Numbered from the stretch's first letter, positions 1 to 8,700 are shown. The stretch: 10,282 bases of DNA from an uncultured Ruminococcus sp. (GCA_946183385.1 CAMHBN010000051.1:1-10282); one strand, 5' to 3'. Made by a program: numbers and translations. Notes: generated by a model from the letters alone, not told the origin.

Positions 1-456
1 CAGAGCAGAATGGGACCAATGATGAGAGAGGGCGACGAACCGCCGCAGTATCGCACACTGATACAGTCCTACCCTCTAAATTCAAATGAAGATATGGATG
101 CTCCGAAAGAAGGGACATTCGCAATAGCATATCCTGTTACCATGGCTATGATGGAATATGGCGATACAGCAGATTACCGCGTTCATGTAGAGCTTTTCAA
201 GAACGGCAACGGCGGTGTTGTAGCTGACTATTCTTCGCTCTGTGCGGAGTCAAAACGCCTTTACAATCTCGGTTATATTTCGGGAGTTGAGGGCTACACA
301 AACGGCGGATACACGACATATTTCCTGTGGATACAGGCTACACGCGATCAGGTAAAGAGCTTTCAGCCAAGCTTGGAATACGGCTATATTCTTATGTTTC
401 CGTACAACAATCAGGGAACAAGCGAGACAGTTGCATTCAATGGCATAGATTATTAA
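1..456 (+). CDS. C-terminal end of an unrecognised protein (5' truncated)
   Basis: The reading frame is open from the first base (in-frame codons precede the ATG at 10) and ends with TAA at 454-456, so 151 residues of a longer protein are visible. No ribosome site is seen before the ATG at 10 or the next in-frame ATG at 19, so I treat it as a continuation from outside the window. The visible part is soluble-looking, rich in Tyr, Gly and Asn, with no clear membrane segment, dockerin or known motif. The many aromatic and Gly residues (for example a YNLGYISG stretch followed by a Tyr/Gly/Thr-rich stretch) suggest a beta-rich fold, but this is only an impression. A terminator follows 14 bases after the stop, so it is the last gene of its transcript. 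I do not recognise the family and give no function. Confidence 0.6.
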   Translation, partial: QSRMGPMMREGDEPPQYRTLIQSYPLNSNEDMDAPKEGTFAIAYPVTMAMMEYGDTADYRVHVELFKNGNGGVVADYSSLCAESKRLYNLGYISGVEGYTNGGYTTYFLWIQATRDQVKSFQPSLEYGYILMFPYNNQGTSETVAFNGIDY

Positions 457-470
457 TGCTCAGGCACATT

Positions 471-500
471 AGCCGCAGGAATTATCCTGCGGCTGTTTTT
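471..500 (+). terminator. Intrinsic terminator after the first gene
   Basis: A perfect 10-bp stem, AGCCGCAGGA (471-480) with TCCTGCGGCT (485-494), encloses an ATTA loop and is followed by GTTTTT. It lies 14 bases after the TAA of the upstream gene and ends that transcript before the promoter of the esterase gene. Confidence 0.9.
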
Positions 501-534
501 ATCTCCTTTTTGTACATAATTGACGTTTTGTGGG

Positions 535-564
535 TTGACGGAGAAAAAACGATTGTGGTATAAT
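535..564 (+). promoter_or_regulatory. Housekeeping-sigma promoter with extended -10
   Basis: TTGACG (535-540) and a perfect TATAAT (559-564) are separated by 18 bases, and TG at 556-557 gives an extended -10. Transcription should start near 571, giving a leader of about 38 bases before the ATG at 609. The region 457-608 holds only the terminator, this promoter and the ribosome site. No operator-like repeat was recognised, so the promoter looks strong and may be constitutive. Confidence 0.8.
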
Positions 565-595
565 AAAGTGTCAGGTTTGCATTTATGCATAAAAA

Positions 596-601
596 AGGAG
601 G
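596..601 (+). promoter_or_regulatory. Ribosome binding site that sets the esterase start at 609
   Basis: AGGAGG at 596-601 lies 7 bases before the ATG at 609. A longer in-frame ORF begins at the ATG at 585, but that start lies upstream of this site and would put eight extra residues (MHKKGGSG) in front of a typical signal peptide. The start at 609 is therefore preferred. Confidence 0.9.
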
Positions 602-608
602 ATCGGGA

Positions 609-2225
609 ATGAAAAAAATATTATCTTTTATCACGGCGGCTGCTTTGTCCCTGACTGCGGCTGCATCGGTGTCTGCGTCGGCAGCCGAATCGGACTACCT
701 GCTGCACAGCACGTTCGAGGACGGAAAGGAGCAGTGGTCGGGACGTGGCTCTGCGTCGGTAAAGACCGTAACGGACATTTCACGCTCGGGCGAGAGCTCG
801 CTCTTTACGAGCGGACGTGCTGAAAGCTGGAACGGAGCGATAGTTGCGCTCGGATCTGCATTCAAGGCGGGCGAGTCTTACGCCTTCAGCGCTTATGTAA
901 TGACGGAGGACACCACGTCGCCTGTCACGTTCTATCTGACGCTCCAGTACAGCGACGGCGGAACAGCAAAGTATCCGAAGATAGCGGAAGTAAGCGCTGA
1001 AAAGGGAAAGTGGGCTCATCTTGAGAACAAGGAGTTCACAATTCCCGACGGAGCGACCGATATCCAGCTTTATATCGAGACAGAGGACAGCAAGTGCAGC
1101 TTCTACGTTGACGAGGTAGTCGGTGCCAAGAGCGGTACCGAGATAGCCGAACCGCCTGCTGCCGTAAAAATGAACAAGGGCGATATAAACTACGACGGAG
1201 TGATAGACACATTCGATGTCGTGCTCGCACGAAAGGGACTCATCGACGGTATCACCGACAAGAGAACGCTCAAGGCTGCCGATGCCGACAGCAATGCAGT
1301 ATTTGAGGTCGCGGATGCAGTGCTCATTATGGAGTATGCTCTGGGTAAGATAAAGGAATTCCCGGTAGTTGAGCCTGTTGTCGTTCCGGGACAGGTAAGG
1401 TACACCATGGAAGAGCTCACCGAGAAGGTACAGAGCGAGCTTGTAAACAACGAGCCGAGCGATTCGCATCAGGAGAAGGCGGGCGTCAAGTATGGAACTA
1501 TCCAGAAGAAGACATACTTCTCCAAGAAGGCAAACAAGAACAAGCCTTATAATATCCTGCTTCCCGCCGATTACGACGAGAGCAAGGAATATCCTGTTCT
1601 CTATGTGCTCCACGGCTTCTTCGAGAATGAGGATCGTATGATAACAAAGGGCAACGGAGTAATGTACACACGTCAGATCGTAGGTAATGCTATAGCTTCG
1701 GGCGAAGCGAAGGATATGATAGTTGTATGCCCGCTCATCTTCACAAGTGCAACGAAGGAGAGCGCGAGCGGCTTCGGTGACGCCGAATCCGTTGCGGGCT
1801 ACAACAATTTCGTTGACGATATCGTTGACAGCCTCATGCCTCATATCGAAGAGAACTACAGCGGAAAGACAGGCAGAGACTACACAGCTGTTACGGGATT
1901 CTCGATGGGCGGTATGGAGTCACTCCAGATAGGTATGAAGTATGGCGACAAGTTCGGATATGTGGGAGCTATCTGTCCTGCGCCGGGATGCAGCGGAGCC
2001 TTCAAGTGGAACAATGAAGAGGAAACGCCTCACCTCATTATGATAACGGGCGGTACCTCTGACGACGTTGTAGGACTTAATACGCCTCAGGGCTATCATA
2101 ATAACTTTACCAAGAACGGCGTTCCTCACGTATGGCACGTTGTTCAGGGTGGTCACCACGGCGATGACTCTATCCACTCGGCACTCTACTGCTATGTAAG
2201 AGCAGTATTCCAGGCAACGGATTAA
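609..2225 (+). CDS. Secreted dockerin-bearing CE1 esterase with CBM22-like module (feruloyl/acetyl-xylan esterase type)
   Basis: A 538-residue exported enzyme, likely cellulosomal, that removes ester-linked groups (ferulate or acetate) from xylan. Residues 1-26 are a signal peptide: MKK, a hydrophobic Ala/Leu-rich core, and a probable cut after an ASA motif. Residues about 30-173 resemble a CBM22 xylan-binding module, with the typical TFEDG start and FYVDEV end. Residues 189-252 are a type I dockerin: a first calcium loop D192-N194-D196-G-x-I-D200-xx-D203 and a more degenerate second loop with D225, D227, N229 and D236. Residues about 295-538 are a CE1 alpha/beta hydrolase. The nucleophile is Ser432 in GFSMGG, the oxyanion segment is LHGF near 335, and likely triad partners are Asp485 or Asp486 and His516. 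The order CBM22-dockerin-CE1 recalls the C-terminal part of Clostridium thermocellum XynY, without a xylanase. It is transcribed alone. The exact ester specificity cannot be read from sequence. Confidence 0.9.
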   Translation: MKKILSFITAAALSLTAAASVSASAAESDYLLHSTFEDGKEQWSGRGSASVKTVTDISRSGESSLFTSGRAESWNGAIVALGSAFKAGESYAFSAYVMTEDTTSPVTFYLTLQYSDGGTAKYPKIAEVSAEKGKWAHLENKEFTIPDGATDIQLYIETEDSKCSFYVDEVVGAKSGTEIAEPPAAVKMNKGDINYDGVIDTFDVVLARKGLIDGITDKRTLKAADADSNAVFEVADAVLIMEYALGKIKEFPVVEPVVVPGQVRYTMEELTEKVQSELVNNEPSDSHQEKAGVKYGTIQKKTYFSKKANKNKPYNILLPADYDESKEYPVLYVLHGFFENEDRMITKGNGVMYTRQIVGNAIASGEAKDMIVVCPLIFTSATKESASGFGDAESVAGYNNFVDDIVDSLMPHIEENYSGKTGRDYTAVTGFSMGGMESLQIGMKYGDKFGYVGAICPAPGCSGAFKWNNEEETPHLIMITGGTSDDVVGLNTPQGYHNNFTKNGVPHVWHVVQGGHHGDDSIHSALYCYVRAVFQATD

Positions 2226-2250
2226 TAGGCGCCGACTTGCTGTAATATGA

Positions 2251-2277
2251 AAAGGTCTCACATACAGTGAGACCTTT
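2251..2277. terminator. Terminator between convergent genes, possibly bidirectional
   Basis: A perfect 11-bp stem (2251-2261 with 2267-2277) surrounds a 5-base loop. It is followed by a T-run to 2281 on the plus strand and preceded by an A-run (2250-2253) that gives a shorter T-run on the minus strand. It ends the esterase transcript strongly and may also end the type I secretion transcript, whose last stop codon is at 2327-2329. Nothing else was recognised in 2226-2326. Confidence 0.85.
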
Positions 2278-2326
2278 TTTTATATAAGATATGCTGCAAT
2301 ATCGCAAAAACGTGCGGAGGCGGAGC

Positions 2327-3574
2327 TTACTTCTCCTTCATGCTGTCGCCGAAGCCCTTGACGATTGGGTCGAGGAAGTAGCGCATTACCGAGCGCCTGC
2401 CGATCTTGACCTCTACAGATCCCGAAAGGCCCGACATAACGTTGATATTCGAGTTTGAGTCGTCAACATCAAGCTTCACGAGGTAGACGCTTCCCTGATT
2501 CTCGTTCTGGAACGAGCTCGGGCTGATATATTTCACGGTTCCCTTGACAGTGCCGTATTTGTTGTAGGGATAAGCTTCGAGCTTTATCTCGGCGTCCATG
2601 CCGACCTTGATATCGGCAATGTCCATATTCTTTACGTAGCATACCATTTCCACGGGAGTATCGGCTGGGACTATGGTTACTACCTGCTGGGCGGATGTGA
2701 CTGTCTCGCCGATATTGTTCACCGCGAGGCTGTTGATATAGCCGTTTACGGGAGCCGTTATCTTCTGGTACTCAATCGAGAGACGGTACTTTTCGAGCTC
2801 GGCGTTGACCTGACTGAGCTTGCCGCTTATTTCGGAAAGCGACGAGTTTACCTGCTCGCTGTACGAGGTCTGGGCATTAAGCTCGTTCATTTCGGCTTGG
2901 ATATACTGGTTCTCTGCCTGCTTCACAACAAGCCTCTGAGCATCGTATTCGGATTGCGGGATGTTAGGGTCAACTCTGTATTCCTCAAGCTTTATATTGG
3001 CTATGTCCATGTTGAGGCTTGCGTTTTCCTTGGCGCTTTCAAGAGTGCTGAGGTTGTTGCGGTATGCCTTGTCGTTGTCGATTATCGCGAGGATATACGG
3101 CTGAATGTTCGGGTCATATTTTGATATATCAAGACTGTCAACGTCCTCGCCGCTGCGTATCATTGAGTATACCTCCTTCTGCGCTTCGAGGACGTTTTTC
3201 TGATTATTCAGCGTATCAACGTCGATGTCAAGTCTCTGCGTGTCGAGCTCGATGAGCACATCTCCCGCTCTGACGTAAGCTCCCTCCTCGACGTTTATAG
3301 ACTTGATAGTACCGCTCGCGTAGGAGTTCAGCGAGCTTATGTTGCCGACGGGCTGTATCGTACCGCTCGACGTAACAACTATGTCAGTCTTGGACAGGCA
3401 AGCCCATATTACAGCCGCTATCAGGAGGGAGAATATGCTGAGGATTATCACAGTGCCCGCCTTGTGCGCGGGACGCTCGATTATCTCGAGCATCGACGGC
3501 ATGAAGTCGTATTTCAGCTCTTTGTCGTGCTTCTTGCTGTGCCTGAGAGCGTATTTTGTGCGTTCGTCAGCCAT
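2327..3574 (-). CDS. HlyD-family membrane fusion protein of a type I secretion system
   Basis: This 415-residue adaptor joins the neighbouring ABC exporter and guides the exported RTX protein across the envelope. A cytoplasmic N-terminus of about 38 charged residues precedes one membrane helix (about 39-60). A first half-lipoyl segment follows (about 76-112, with ASGTIKSINVEEGAYVRAGD). Next comes a long Glu/Gln/Leu-rich coiled-coil hairpin (about 115-268), broken by a Pro-containing stretch near 203-207. The second half-lipoyl segment (about 270-303, with ITAPVNGYI) leads into a beta-barrel domain (about 305-392). This is the HlyD/LcnD layout at normal family length. The frame extends to an ATG at 3631, but the start at 3574 is better: it overlaps the exporter stop by 8 bases in a typical coupled arrangement, has a GGTGAGG-like site just upstream, and begins directly with the cytoplasmic segment. 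In a Gram-positive cell it would act without a TolC partner. Family assignment is firm. Confidence 0.9.
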   Translation of the reverse strand: MADERTKYALRHSKKHDKELKYDFMPSMLEIIERPAHKAGTVIILSIFSLLIAAVIWACLSKTDIVVTSSGTIQPVGNISSLNSYASGTIKSINVEEGAYVRAGDVLIELDTQRLDIDVDTLNNQKNVLEAQKEVYSMIRSGEDVDSLDISKYDPNIQPYILAIIDNDKAYRNNLSTLESAKENASLNMDIANIKLEEYRVDPNIPQSEYDAQRLVVKQAENQYIQAEMNELNAQTSYSEQVNSSLSEISGKLSQVNAELEKYRLSIEYQKITAPVNGYINSLAVNNIGETVTSAQQVVTIVPADTPVEMVCYVKNMDIADIKVGMDAEIKLEAYPYNKYGTVKGTVKYISPSSFQNENQGSVYLVKLDVDDSNSNINVMSGLSGSVEVKIGRRSVMRYFLDPIVKGFGDSMKEK

Positions 3575-5696
3575 CGACCTCACCCCTTTGCTGCTGATTG
3601 TAGAGATATGCATAGAGCCCGTTCTGCGCAATGAGATTCTCGTGCGTGTCGTATTCGACGAGGTCGCCTCTGTCGATGACCATTATCTTCTGCGCGTCCT
3701 TCAATGTGGACAGCCTGTGCGCGATGATGATGACAGTTCTGTTCCTGCAAATCTCCTTGAGATTGCGCTGTATTATGCTCTCGGACTCATAATCGAGAGC
3801 GGAGGTCGCCTCGTCGAAAATGAGTATTCTCGGGTCATTTAGGATAGCTCTCGCGATGGCGATCCTTTGCTTCTGACCGCCCGAAAGTCCGGTTCCCTTT
3901 TCGCCGATCATAGTATCGTAGCCGTTCGGAAGTTCGAGGATAAAGTCGTGCGCACCGGCAATCTTCGCGCATTCGATTATCTTTTCAAGCGGTGCGGTGG
4001 GACAGTGTATCGCGATATTCTCCGCGACAGTGCCGTTGAACATGAAATTCTCCTGTAATACCACGCCTATCTGCTTTCTGAGCATGGCGGGATTCACGAG
4101 GGAGATGTCCATTCCGTCAACGGATATCTTGCCTGCTTCGGGGATATACAGGCGCTGTATCAGCTTTGATATCGTGCTCTTTCCCGAGCCGCTCCTGCCG
4201 ACGACGCCAATGACTGTATTCGGCTGTATTTCAAAGCTCATGCCCTTGATGACCTCGCCGCCCTGCGGGTTGTAGCGGAAATGCACCTTGTCGAAAACTA
4301 TTTTTCCCTCAAGTCTCGGAAGTGAGGTGAGATTTGTGTTGAGCACGGGCTCGGTAGGTGAATTGAAGATGTCGCCGATACGCTTCACGGAGAGCGACGC
4401 CTGCTGGTATTCCTGCCACAGCTGTACGAGTCTGAGTACAGGTCCGCTGACTCTTCCCGAGAGCATACGGAATGCGACGAGCTGTCCGACGGTGAAGTTG
4501 CCGTCCATTACTGCCTTTGCTCCGAAAAAGAGTATGAGCAGGTCGAACACCTTCTGTATGAATTGTCCCGTTGAGCCTGCCGTAGCCGATACCATGGAGG
4601 TCCTGTAGCTCGCCCTGACGTACTCGGCTTGGAGGTCGCCCCATTTTTTCTCGAATTTGGGCTCGAGTGCGTATGATTTTACAGTCTGCACGCCTGTTAT
4701 AGATTCAACGAGAAAGGACTGCGTATTCGCTCCCGTCTCGAATTTTTCGTCAAGCCGCTTCTTGAAGAGGGGAGTGACTATCGCCGAAAGTATCGCGTAA
4801 ACGGGTATCGAGCAGATTACGATGACCGTCAGCATCTTGCTGTAGCAGAACAGCACTACGATGTATACGATAATGAAGATGAGGTCTATCATCGACGAGA
4901 GAGGGGTGCCTGTGAGGAAGCTTCTTATGCTGTCGAGTTCGCGGACTCTCGCCACTGTCTCGCCGACTCTGCGCGACTCGAAATATTTCAGCGGGAGCGC
5001 GAAGAGATGTCTGAACAGCCTGTAGCTGAGCATTACGTCTATGCGGTTGGTGGTGTGAGTGAAGATGTAGTTCTTGGCAAGTCCGAGAATGAGCTCGTAG
5101 ACGTAAACAATGGCAATGCCTATCGTGAGCACATTCAGCGTTGACATACTCCTGTGAACGAGGACTTTATCCACGACCACCTGCGTCATAACAGGCGTGA
5201 GTATGCCGAGCACCTGCATCGTGAAAACAGCGATGAGCACGAGGATGAATTCGCGCTTGAATTTCAGTATCGTTGGAATGAACCACTTGAAGCTGAATAT
5301 GGCTTCGCGGTCGAGGACTCCCTTTTTATTTATTATGATAGCAGTGCCGTCCCACATCTTGGCGAGCTCGTCGCGCCCGACCACCTCGGGAACGGCTTTG
5401 CTTGTACGGAGGATCATGAACTTGTCCTCCTGCGACTTTGCTACAATGAAGAATTCGCCGTCATTTCCTCTTGCGATTATGGGCGAATTCACATCCTTCA
5501 GCTTCGCCACTTTGAGTCGGCACAGTTTTGCTCTCATTTTCAATGCTCTGGCGGATTGTATTATCTCGACCTCACCCGTTTTCTGTTCAGGGTCGAGCAC
5601 CGAGAGATTTTCTGCCTGTTCCTTGGTTATCGGTATACCGTGGAACTTCATAACTATCATAAAACAGGACAGTCCGCTGTCTTGTTTCCCTATCAT
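3567..5696 (-). CDS. Type I secretion ABC exporter with a degenerate C39-like domain (HlyB-like)
   Basis: A 709-residue exporter that should use ATP to move the adjacent RTX protein out of the cytoplasm. Residues 1-123 form a C39-peptidase-like domain. At the catalytic Cys position of the DCG motif there is Ser7 (QDSGLSC), the HFVV histidine is replaced (EFFIV, Glu81), and the usual Asp position is Arg97. It should therefore be a non-cleaving C39-like domain, as in HlyB. The membrane domain spans about 138-430, with hydrophobic segments near 148-170, 186-208, 266-284, 288-310 and 376-396. The ATPase domain (about 463-705) is intact: Walker A GRSGSGKS at 500-507, Q-loop Gln548, signature LSGGQ at 604-608, Walker B ILIFDEA with Glu629, and His660. 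The start at 5696 is supported by GGAGG 7 bases upstream. The stop overlaps the HlyD start. Substrate assignment rests on gene order and on the loss of peptidase residues. Confidence 0.93.
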   Translation of the reverse strand: MIGKQDSGLSCFMIVMKFHGIPITKEQAENLSVLDPEQKTGEVEIIQSARALKMRAKLCRLKVAKLKDVNSPIIARGNDGEFFIVAKSQEDKFMILRTSKAVPEVVGRDELAKMWDGTAIIINKKGVLDREAIFSFKWFIPTILKFKREFILVLIAVFTMQVLGILTPVMTQVVVDKVLVHRSMSTLNVLTIGIAIVYVYELILGLAKNYIFTHTTNRIDVMLSYRLFRHLFALPLKYFESRRVGETVARVRELDSIRSFLTGTPLSSMIDLIFIIVYIVVLFCYSKMLTVIVICSIPVYAILSAIVTPLFKKRLDEKFETGANTQSFLVESITGVQTVKSYALEPKFEKKWGDLQAEYVRASYRTSMVSATAGSTGQFIQKVFDLLILFFGAKAVMDGNFTVGQLVAFRMLSGRVSGPVLRLVQLWQEYQQASLSVKRIGDIFNSPTEPVLNTNLTSLPRLEGKIVFDKVHFRYNPQGGEVIKGMSFEIQPNTVIGVVGRSGSGKSTISKLIQRLYIPEAGKISVDGMDISLVNPAMLRKQIGVVLQENFMFNGTVAENIAIHCPTAPLEKIIECAKIAGAHDFILELPNGYDTMIGEKGTGLSGGQKQRIAIARAILNDPRILIFDEATSALDYESESIIQRNLKEICRNRTVIIIAHRLSTLKDAQKIMVIDRGDLVEYDTHENLIAQNGLYAYLYNQQQRGEVDG

Positions 5697-5703
5697 ATTT
5701 TAA

Positions 5704-5708
5704 CCTCC
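5704..5708 (-). promoter_or_regulatory. Ribosome binding site of the ABC exporter
   Basis: GGAGG on the minus strand ends 7 bases before the ATG at 5696 and supports that start. It lies just downstream of the hairpin in the RTX-exporter gap, so read-through transcripts expose it. Confidence 0.8.
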
Positions 5709-5718
5709 GATTTACGCA

Positions 5719-5760
5719 AAAAGGTGCAGCAAAGGGAAATTGCCCCGATGCTGCACTTTT
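5719..5760 (-). terminator. Terminator or attenuator between the RTX gene and the exporter genes
   Basis: A 7-bp GC-rich stem (GTGCAGC 5724-5730 with GCTGCAC 5750-5756) is extended by four A-T pairs after one bulged G at 5723. A small GGG/CCC inner stem is possible. On the minus strand it is followed by a T-run (complement of 5718-5722). It lies about 17 bases after the RTX stop codon and about 23 bases before the exporter start. Since no promoter was recognised in this 80-base gap, the exporter and HlyD genes probably depend on read-through, giving more cargo than transporter. The hlyA-hlyB gap of Escherichia coli has a comparable terminator. Confidence 0.7.
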
Positions 5761-5776
5761 ATATTGCGCAATGATC

Positions 5777-8700
5777 TTACTGCGTGGATGTATTGACGAG
5801 AAGCTGATCGAGTGCCGCGGTGTCAGCTGTTGTGTCGCTGACAGCTGCTACGTCGGAAATCTGGTTTTCACCGCCAAATGCAGACATATTTTCAGCAAGA
5901 AGCATCTCCATCGCATCAAGCTTATCTGTCATGGTGTTCCTTATCACTTCAGCGCTTGAAGCTGTTCCTGTAAAGACAATATTGCTTTCAGTGTTGTTGT
6001 CGAATATTGATGCATAATTGTAGAGAGTTTCAAGGTATTCAGCCATAATCTGCTCGTTTTCAATTACAAATTCAGATTTTTTAAGGTCAATACTTGCTAT
6101 CATGCCGTTTGAAAACTCAAACTTTTCAATTCTGTAATATGAATCATTATACTGATTGATGATTCTGATGCAGTCACCGTTATCGCCGATGCTTAACAGC
6201 ATATCGTTGCCGTCTCTCGAAATGGTGATGTTATCGGGAGTGATACCTGCACCGAATGCGATCCTGTCTGCGCCGGAGTTTGAATTCTTCTCGTTGATGA
6301 TATCGCTGCCGTCTCCGAGGTCGAAGATGTAGGTATCGTTTCCGAATCCACCGCAGAGGGTATCATCACCCTTGTTGCCTATCAGGATATCTTCTCCGTC
6401 GTAGCCGAAGACGGTTTCTGCGTTGACAGAACCAATGAGCTTGGAATCACGTGTTCCGTAGCCTGAGTTGTAGTCTTCAAATTTGGCGTTATCTATGTTC
6501 GTGAATTCAAGAGGTGTGTCATACAGCTCCTTAGCAGTGATAACTCTCTCATCGTCAGTAAACTCAAAGGTTTCAATTCTATAATATGAATCATGATACT
6601 GTTCGATGATTCTGATGCAGTCACCTTCATTGCCGTAATAGAGCAGCATATCGTTGCCGTCTCGCGATACAATGATGCTGTCAGGAGCGATACCCGCACC
6701 GAATACGACCTTGTCTGCGCCGGAGTTTGAGTTCTTCTCATTTATGGTATCGTAACCGTCACCGAGGTTGAAGATGTAGGTATCGTTTCCGAATCCACCG
6801 TAGAGAGTGTCATCGCCCTTGTTGCCTATCAGGATATCTTCTCCGTCGTAGCCGAAGATAGATTCCGCATTGTCAGAACCGATGAGCTTGGAATTACGTG
6901 TTCCGTAGCCTGAGTTGTAGTCCGACAGAGTATCGCTGTTAACGTTTGTGAACTCAAGGGGCGTATCGTACAGCTCTTGGGCAGTAATAACTCTCTCATC
7001 GTCAGTAAACTCAAAGTTTTCAATTCTATAATATGAATCATGGTACTGTTCGATGATTCTGATGCAGTCACCTTCATTGCCGTAATAGAGCAGCATATCG
7101 TTGCCGTCTCGCGATACAATGATGCTGTCAGGAGCGATACCCGCACCGAATACGACCTTGTCTGCGCCGGAGTTTGAGTTCTTCTCATTTATGGTATCGT
7201 AACCGTCACCGAGGTTGAAGATGTAGGTATCGTTTCCGAATCCACCGTAGAGAGTGTCATCGCCCTTGTTGCCTATCAGGATATCTTCTCCGTCGTAGCC
7301 GAAGATAGATTCCGCATTGTCAGAACCGATGAGCTTGGAATTACGTGTTCCGTAGCCTGAGTTGTAGTCCGACAGAGTATCGCTGTCAATGTTTGTATAC
7401 TCAATAGGTGTGTCATAGAAGTCCTTGGCAGAAAGGACTTTGTTACTATCCGAGAACTCAAACGATTCGATTCTGTAATAAGAGTCGCTGTACTGATTGA
7501 TAATCCTTATGCAGTCACCATCATTTCCGATATAGAGAAGCATATCGTTGCCGCTTCTTGAAACGGTAATATCCTCGGGTGCGATACCTGCACCGAATAC
7601 GACCTTATCTGCGCCGGAGTTTGAGTTCTTCTCGTCGATGATATCGCTGCCGTCTCCGAGATTAAAGACGTAGGTGTCATTTCCGTAACCGCCATGGAGG
7701 ATATCATTTCCTGATTCTCCCGAAATGATATCATTCGAGCTCGAGCCCTTTATCGTGTCATCGGAGTCGGTTCCGAAAGTAATATTCAGTGAATTTACTG
7801 TTGAAGAGATATTTTTGAACCTGTCATCCAGTGACGTCAAACGCTCTGTGTAATTGGCTAACTCGCTTGTCTCATATACGGCATCATACTCTTTAAGCCA
7901 CGAAGCTATGCCGTATACGGTATCATCAATATTAATACCGTTTGAATAATCAAGTCCGACGATATAATCAAACAACGAGTAATCGAGCGTTCGGTTGCCC
8001 TCTTCATTGACAGTCGGATGTATCATGTTCAGATAAGTGTCGACCGACGTCTCCCTATTGAGGAGATTGAAGTACATATTCTCGATCTTGAAATAAACAT
8101 TTTTAAGGAGAGTTGCTGCCGTTCTGTTAGGATTATCAGAGCCGTCAACGCCTATGAAGTCTTCGCCCATGAACTGCTCAACTACATGGAGTTCACGTGC
8201 ATCAATATTATCTCCTCTTGAATCCGCCGCGAGAGCTTGTGAATCCGTGATAAAGAAGAGTATCTTCTTGATAAGAAGCCTTTTCTCGTAGTAATTGTTG
8301 GATTTTTTGAAGGAATTGACGTAACCGCCCAATTTACCCGTCTCATCATCAAGCACAGCAGTAGAAAGGTTCTTGACATTACCGAATGAATTGACGGAAT
8401 CAGCGACTACGGTATTTCCGTCCTTGTCCTTTTCAACAGTGTCGCGGGGCTTGACTTTAAACCAGTGTTCGGCGATCTCTCTTTCGGTCTCATCGTCGAA
8501 ACCGACCTTCATACCGTCTATGTCGATATATCTGATACCAAGCTCCTGAAGTGTCTTGAGCTCATTTTCTTCAGATACGCCGTTCTGATTTTCGTCGATC
8601 CAGACTCTGAGGTCAGAGAATACAGTATCATTTTCGTCTATGATACGGTCGCCGACTTTACCTGTTTCTTCGTCAACATTATCGTCAAGATCAGCAAGTG

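Larger units (their letters stand above)
6080..7777 (-). repeat. Four tandem 447-bp repeats encoding RTX plus HCBP-related units
   Basis: Equivalent landmarks recur at exactly 447-base spacing (for example the T before AGGT at 6330, 6777, 7224 and 7671). In protein order the units are 7331-7777, 6884-7330, 6437-6883 and a shorter last unit of about 6080-6436. Each encodes 149 residues: a block of about four glycine/aspartate nonapeptides, then GDG, NEKNSNSGAD (DEKNSNSGAD in the first unit), FGAGI, GNDMLL and a YYRIE..FEF ending. The block binds calcium in known RTX families and folds only outside the cell. The two middle units are nearly identical; the outer two differ more. Confidence 0.93.

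Noticed and set aside
327..563. Plus-strand ORF of 78 codons downstream of the first gene
   Set aside because: It runs through the terminator at 471-500 and the promoter at 535-564 and overlaps the first gene in another frame; no ribosome site or motif supports it.
780..1844. Long open frame of 354 codons on the minus strand
   Set aside because: It lies wholly antisense to the esterase gene. Its translation is Arg/Leu/Cys-rich without any recognisable motif, and the plus-strand frame has clear signal peptide, dockerin and catalytic motifs.
3575..3631. Upstream start at 3631 for the HlyD-like protein
   Set aside because: It would lengthen the overlap with the exporter gene to 65 bases, and the extra 19 residues do not look like a family N-terminus; the start at 3574 has a ribosome-site-like sequence and a normal short overlap.
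3339..3842. Plus-strand ORF of 167 codons
   Set aside because: Antisense to the HlyD and ABC genes, crossing their junction; no supporting start signal.
3567..5696. Bacteriocin exporter with active double-glycine peptidase
   Set aside because: The C39 catalytic positions are replaced and no small leader-bearing peptide gene was seen in the window; the RTX gene is the adjacent cargo candidate.
5154..5774. Plus-strand ORFs of 206 and 168 codons over the exporter 5' end
   Set aside because: Antisense shadows of the C39-like and membrane domains; low-complexity or His/Glu-rich translation without family resemblance.
6493..7734. Repeated minus-strand ORFs with near-identical proteins
   Set aside because: They are out-of-frame readings of the 447-bp repeats in the RTX gene; their similarity comes from the DNA repeats, not from separate genes.
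6080..7777. Possible CRISPR-like or satellite repeat
   Set aside because: Period is 447 bases with no spacer pattern, and the units keep one open reading frame with RTX motifs.
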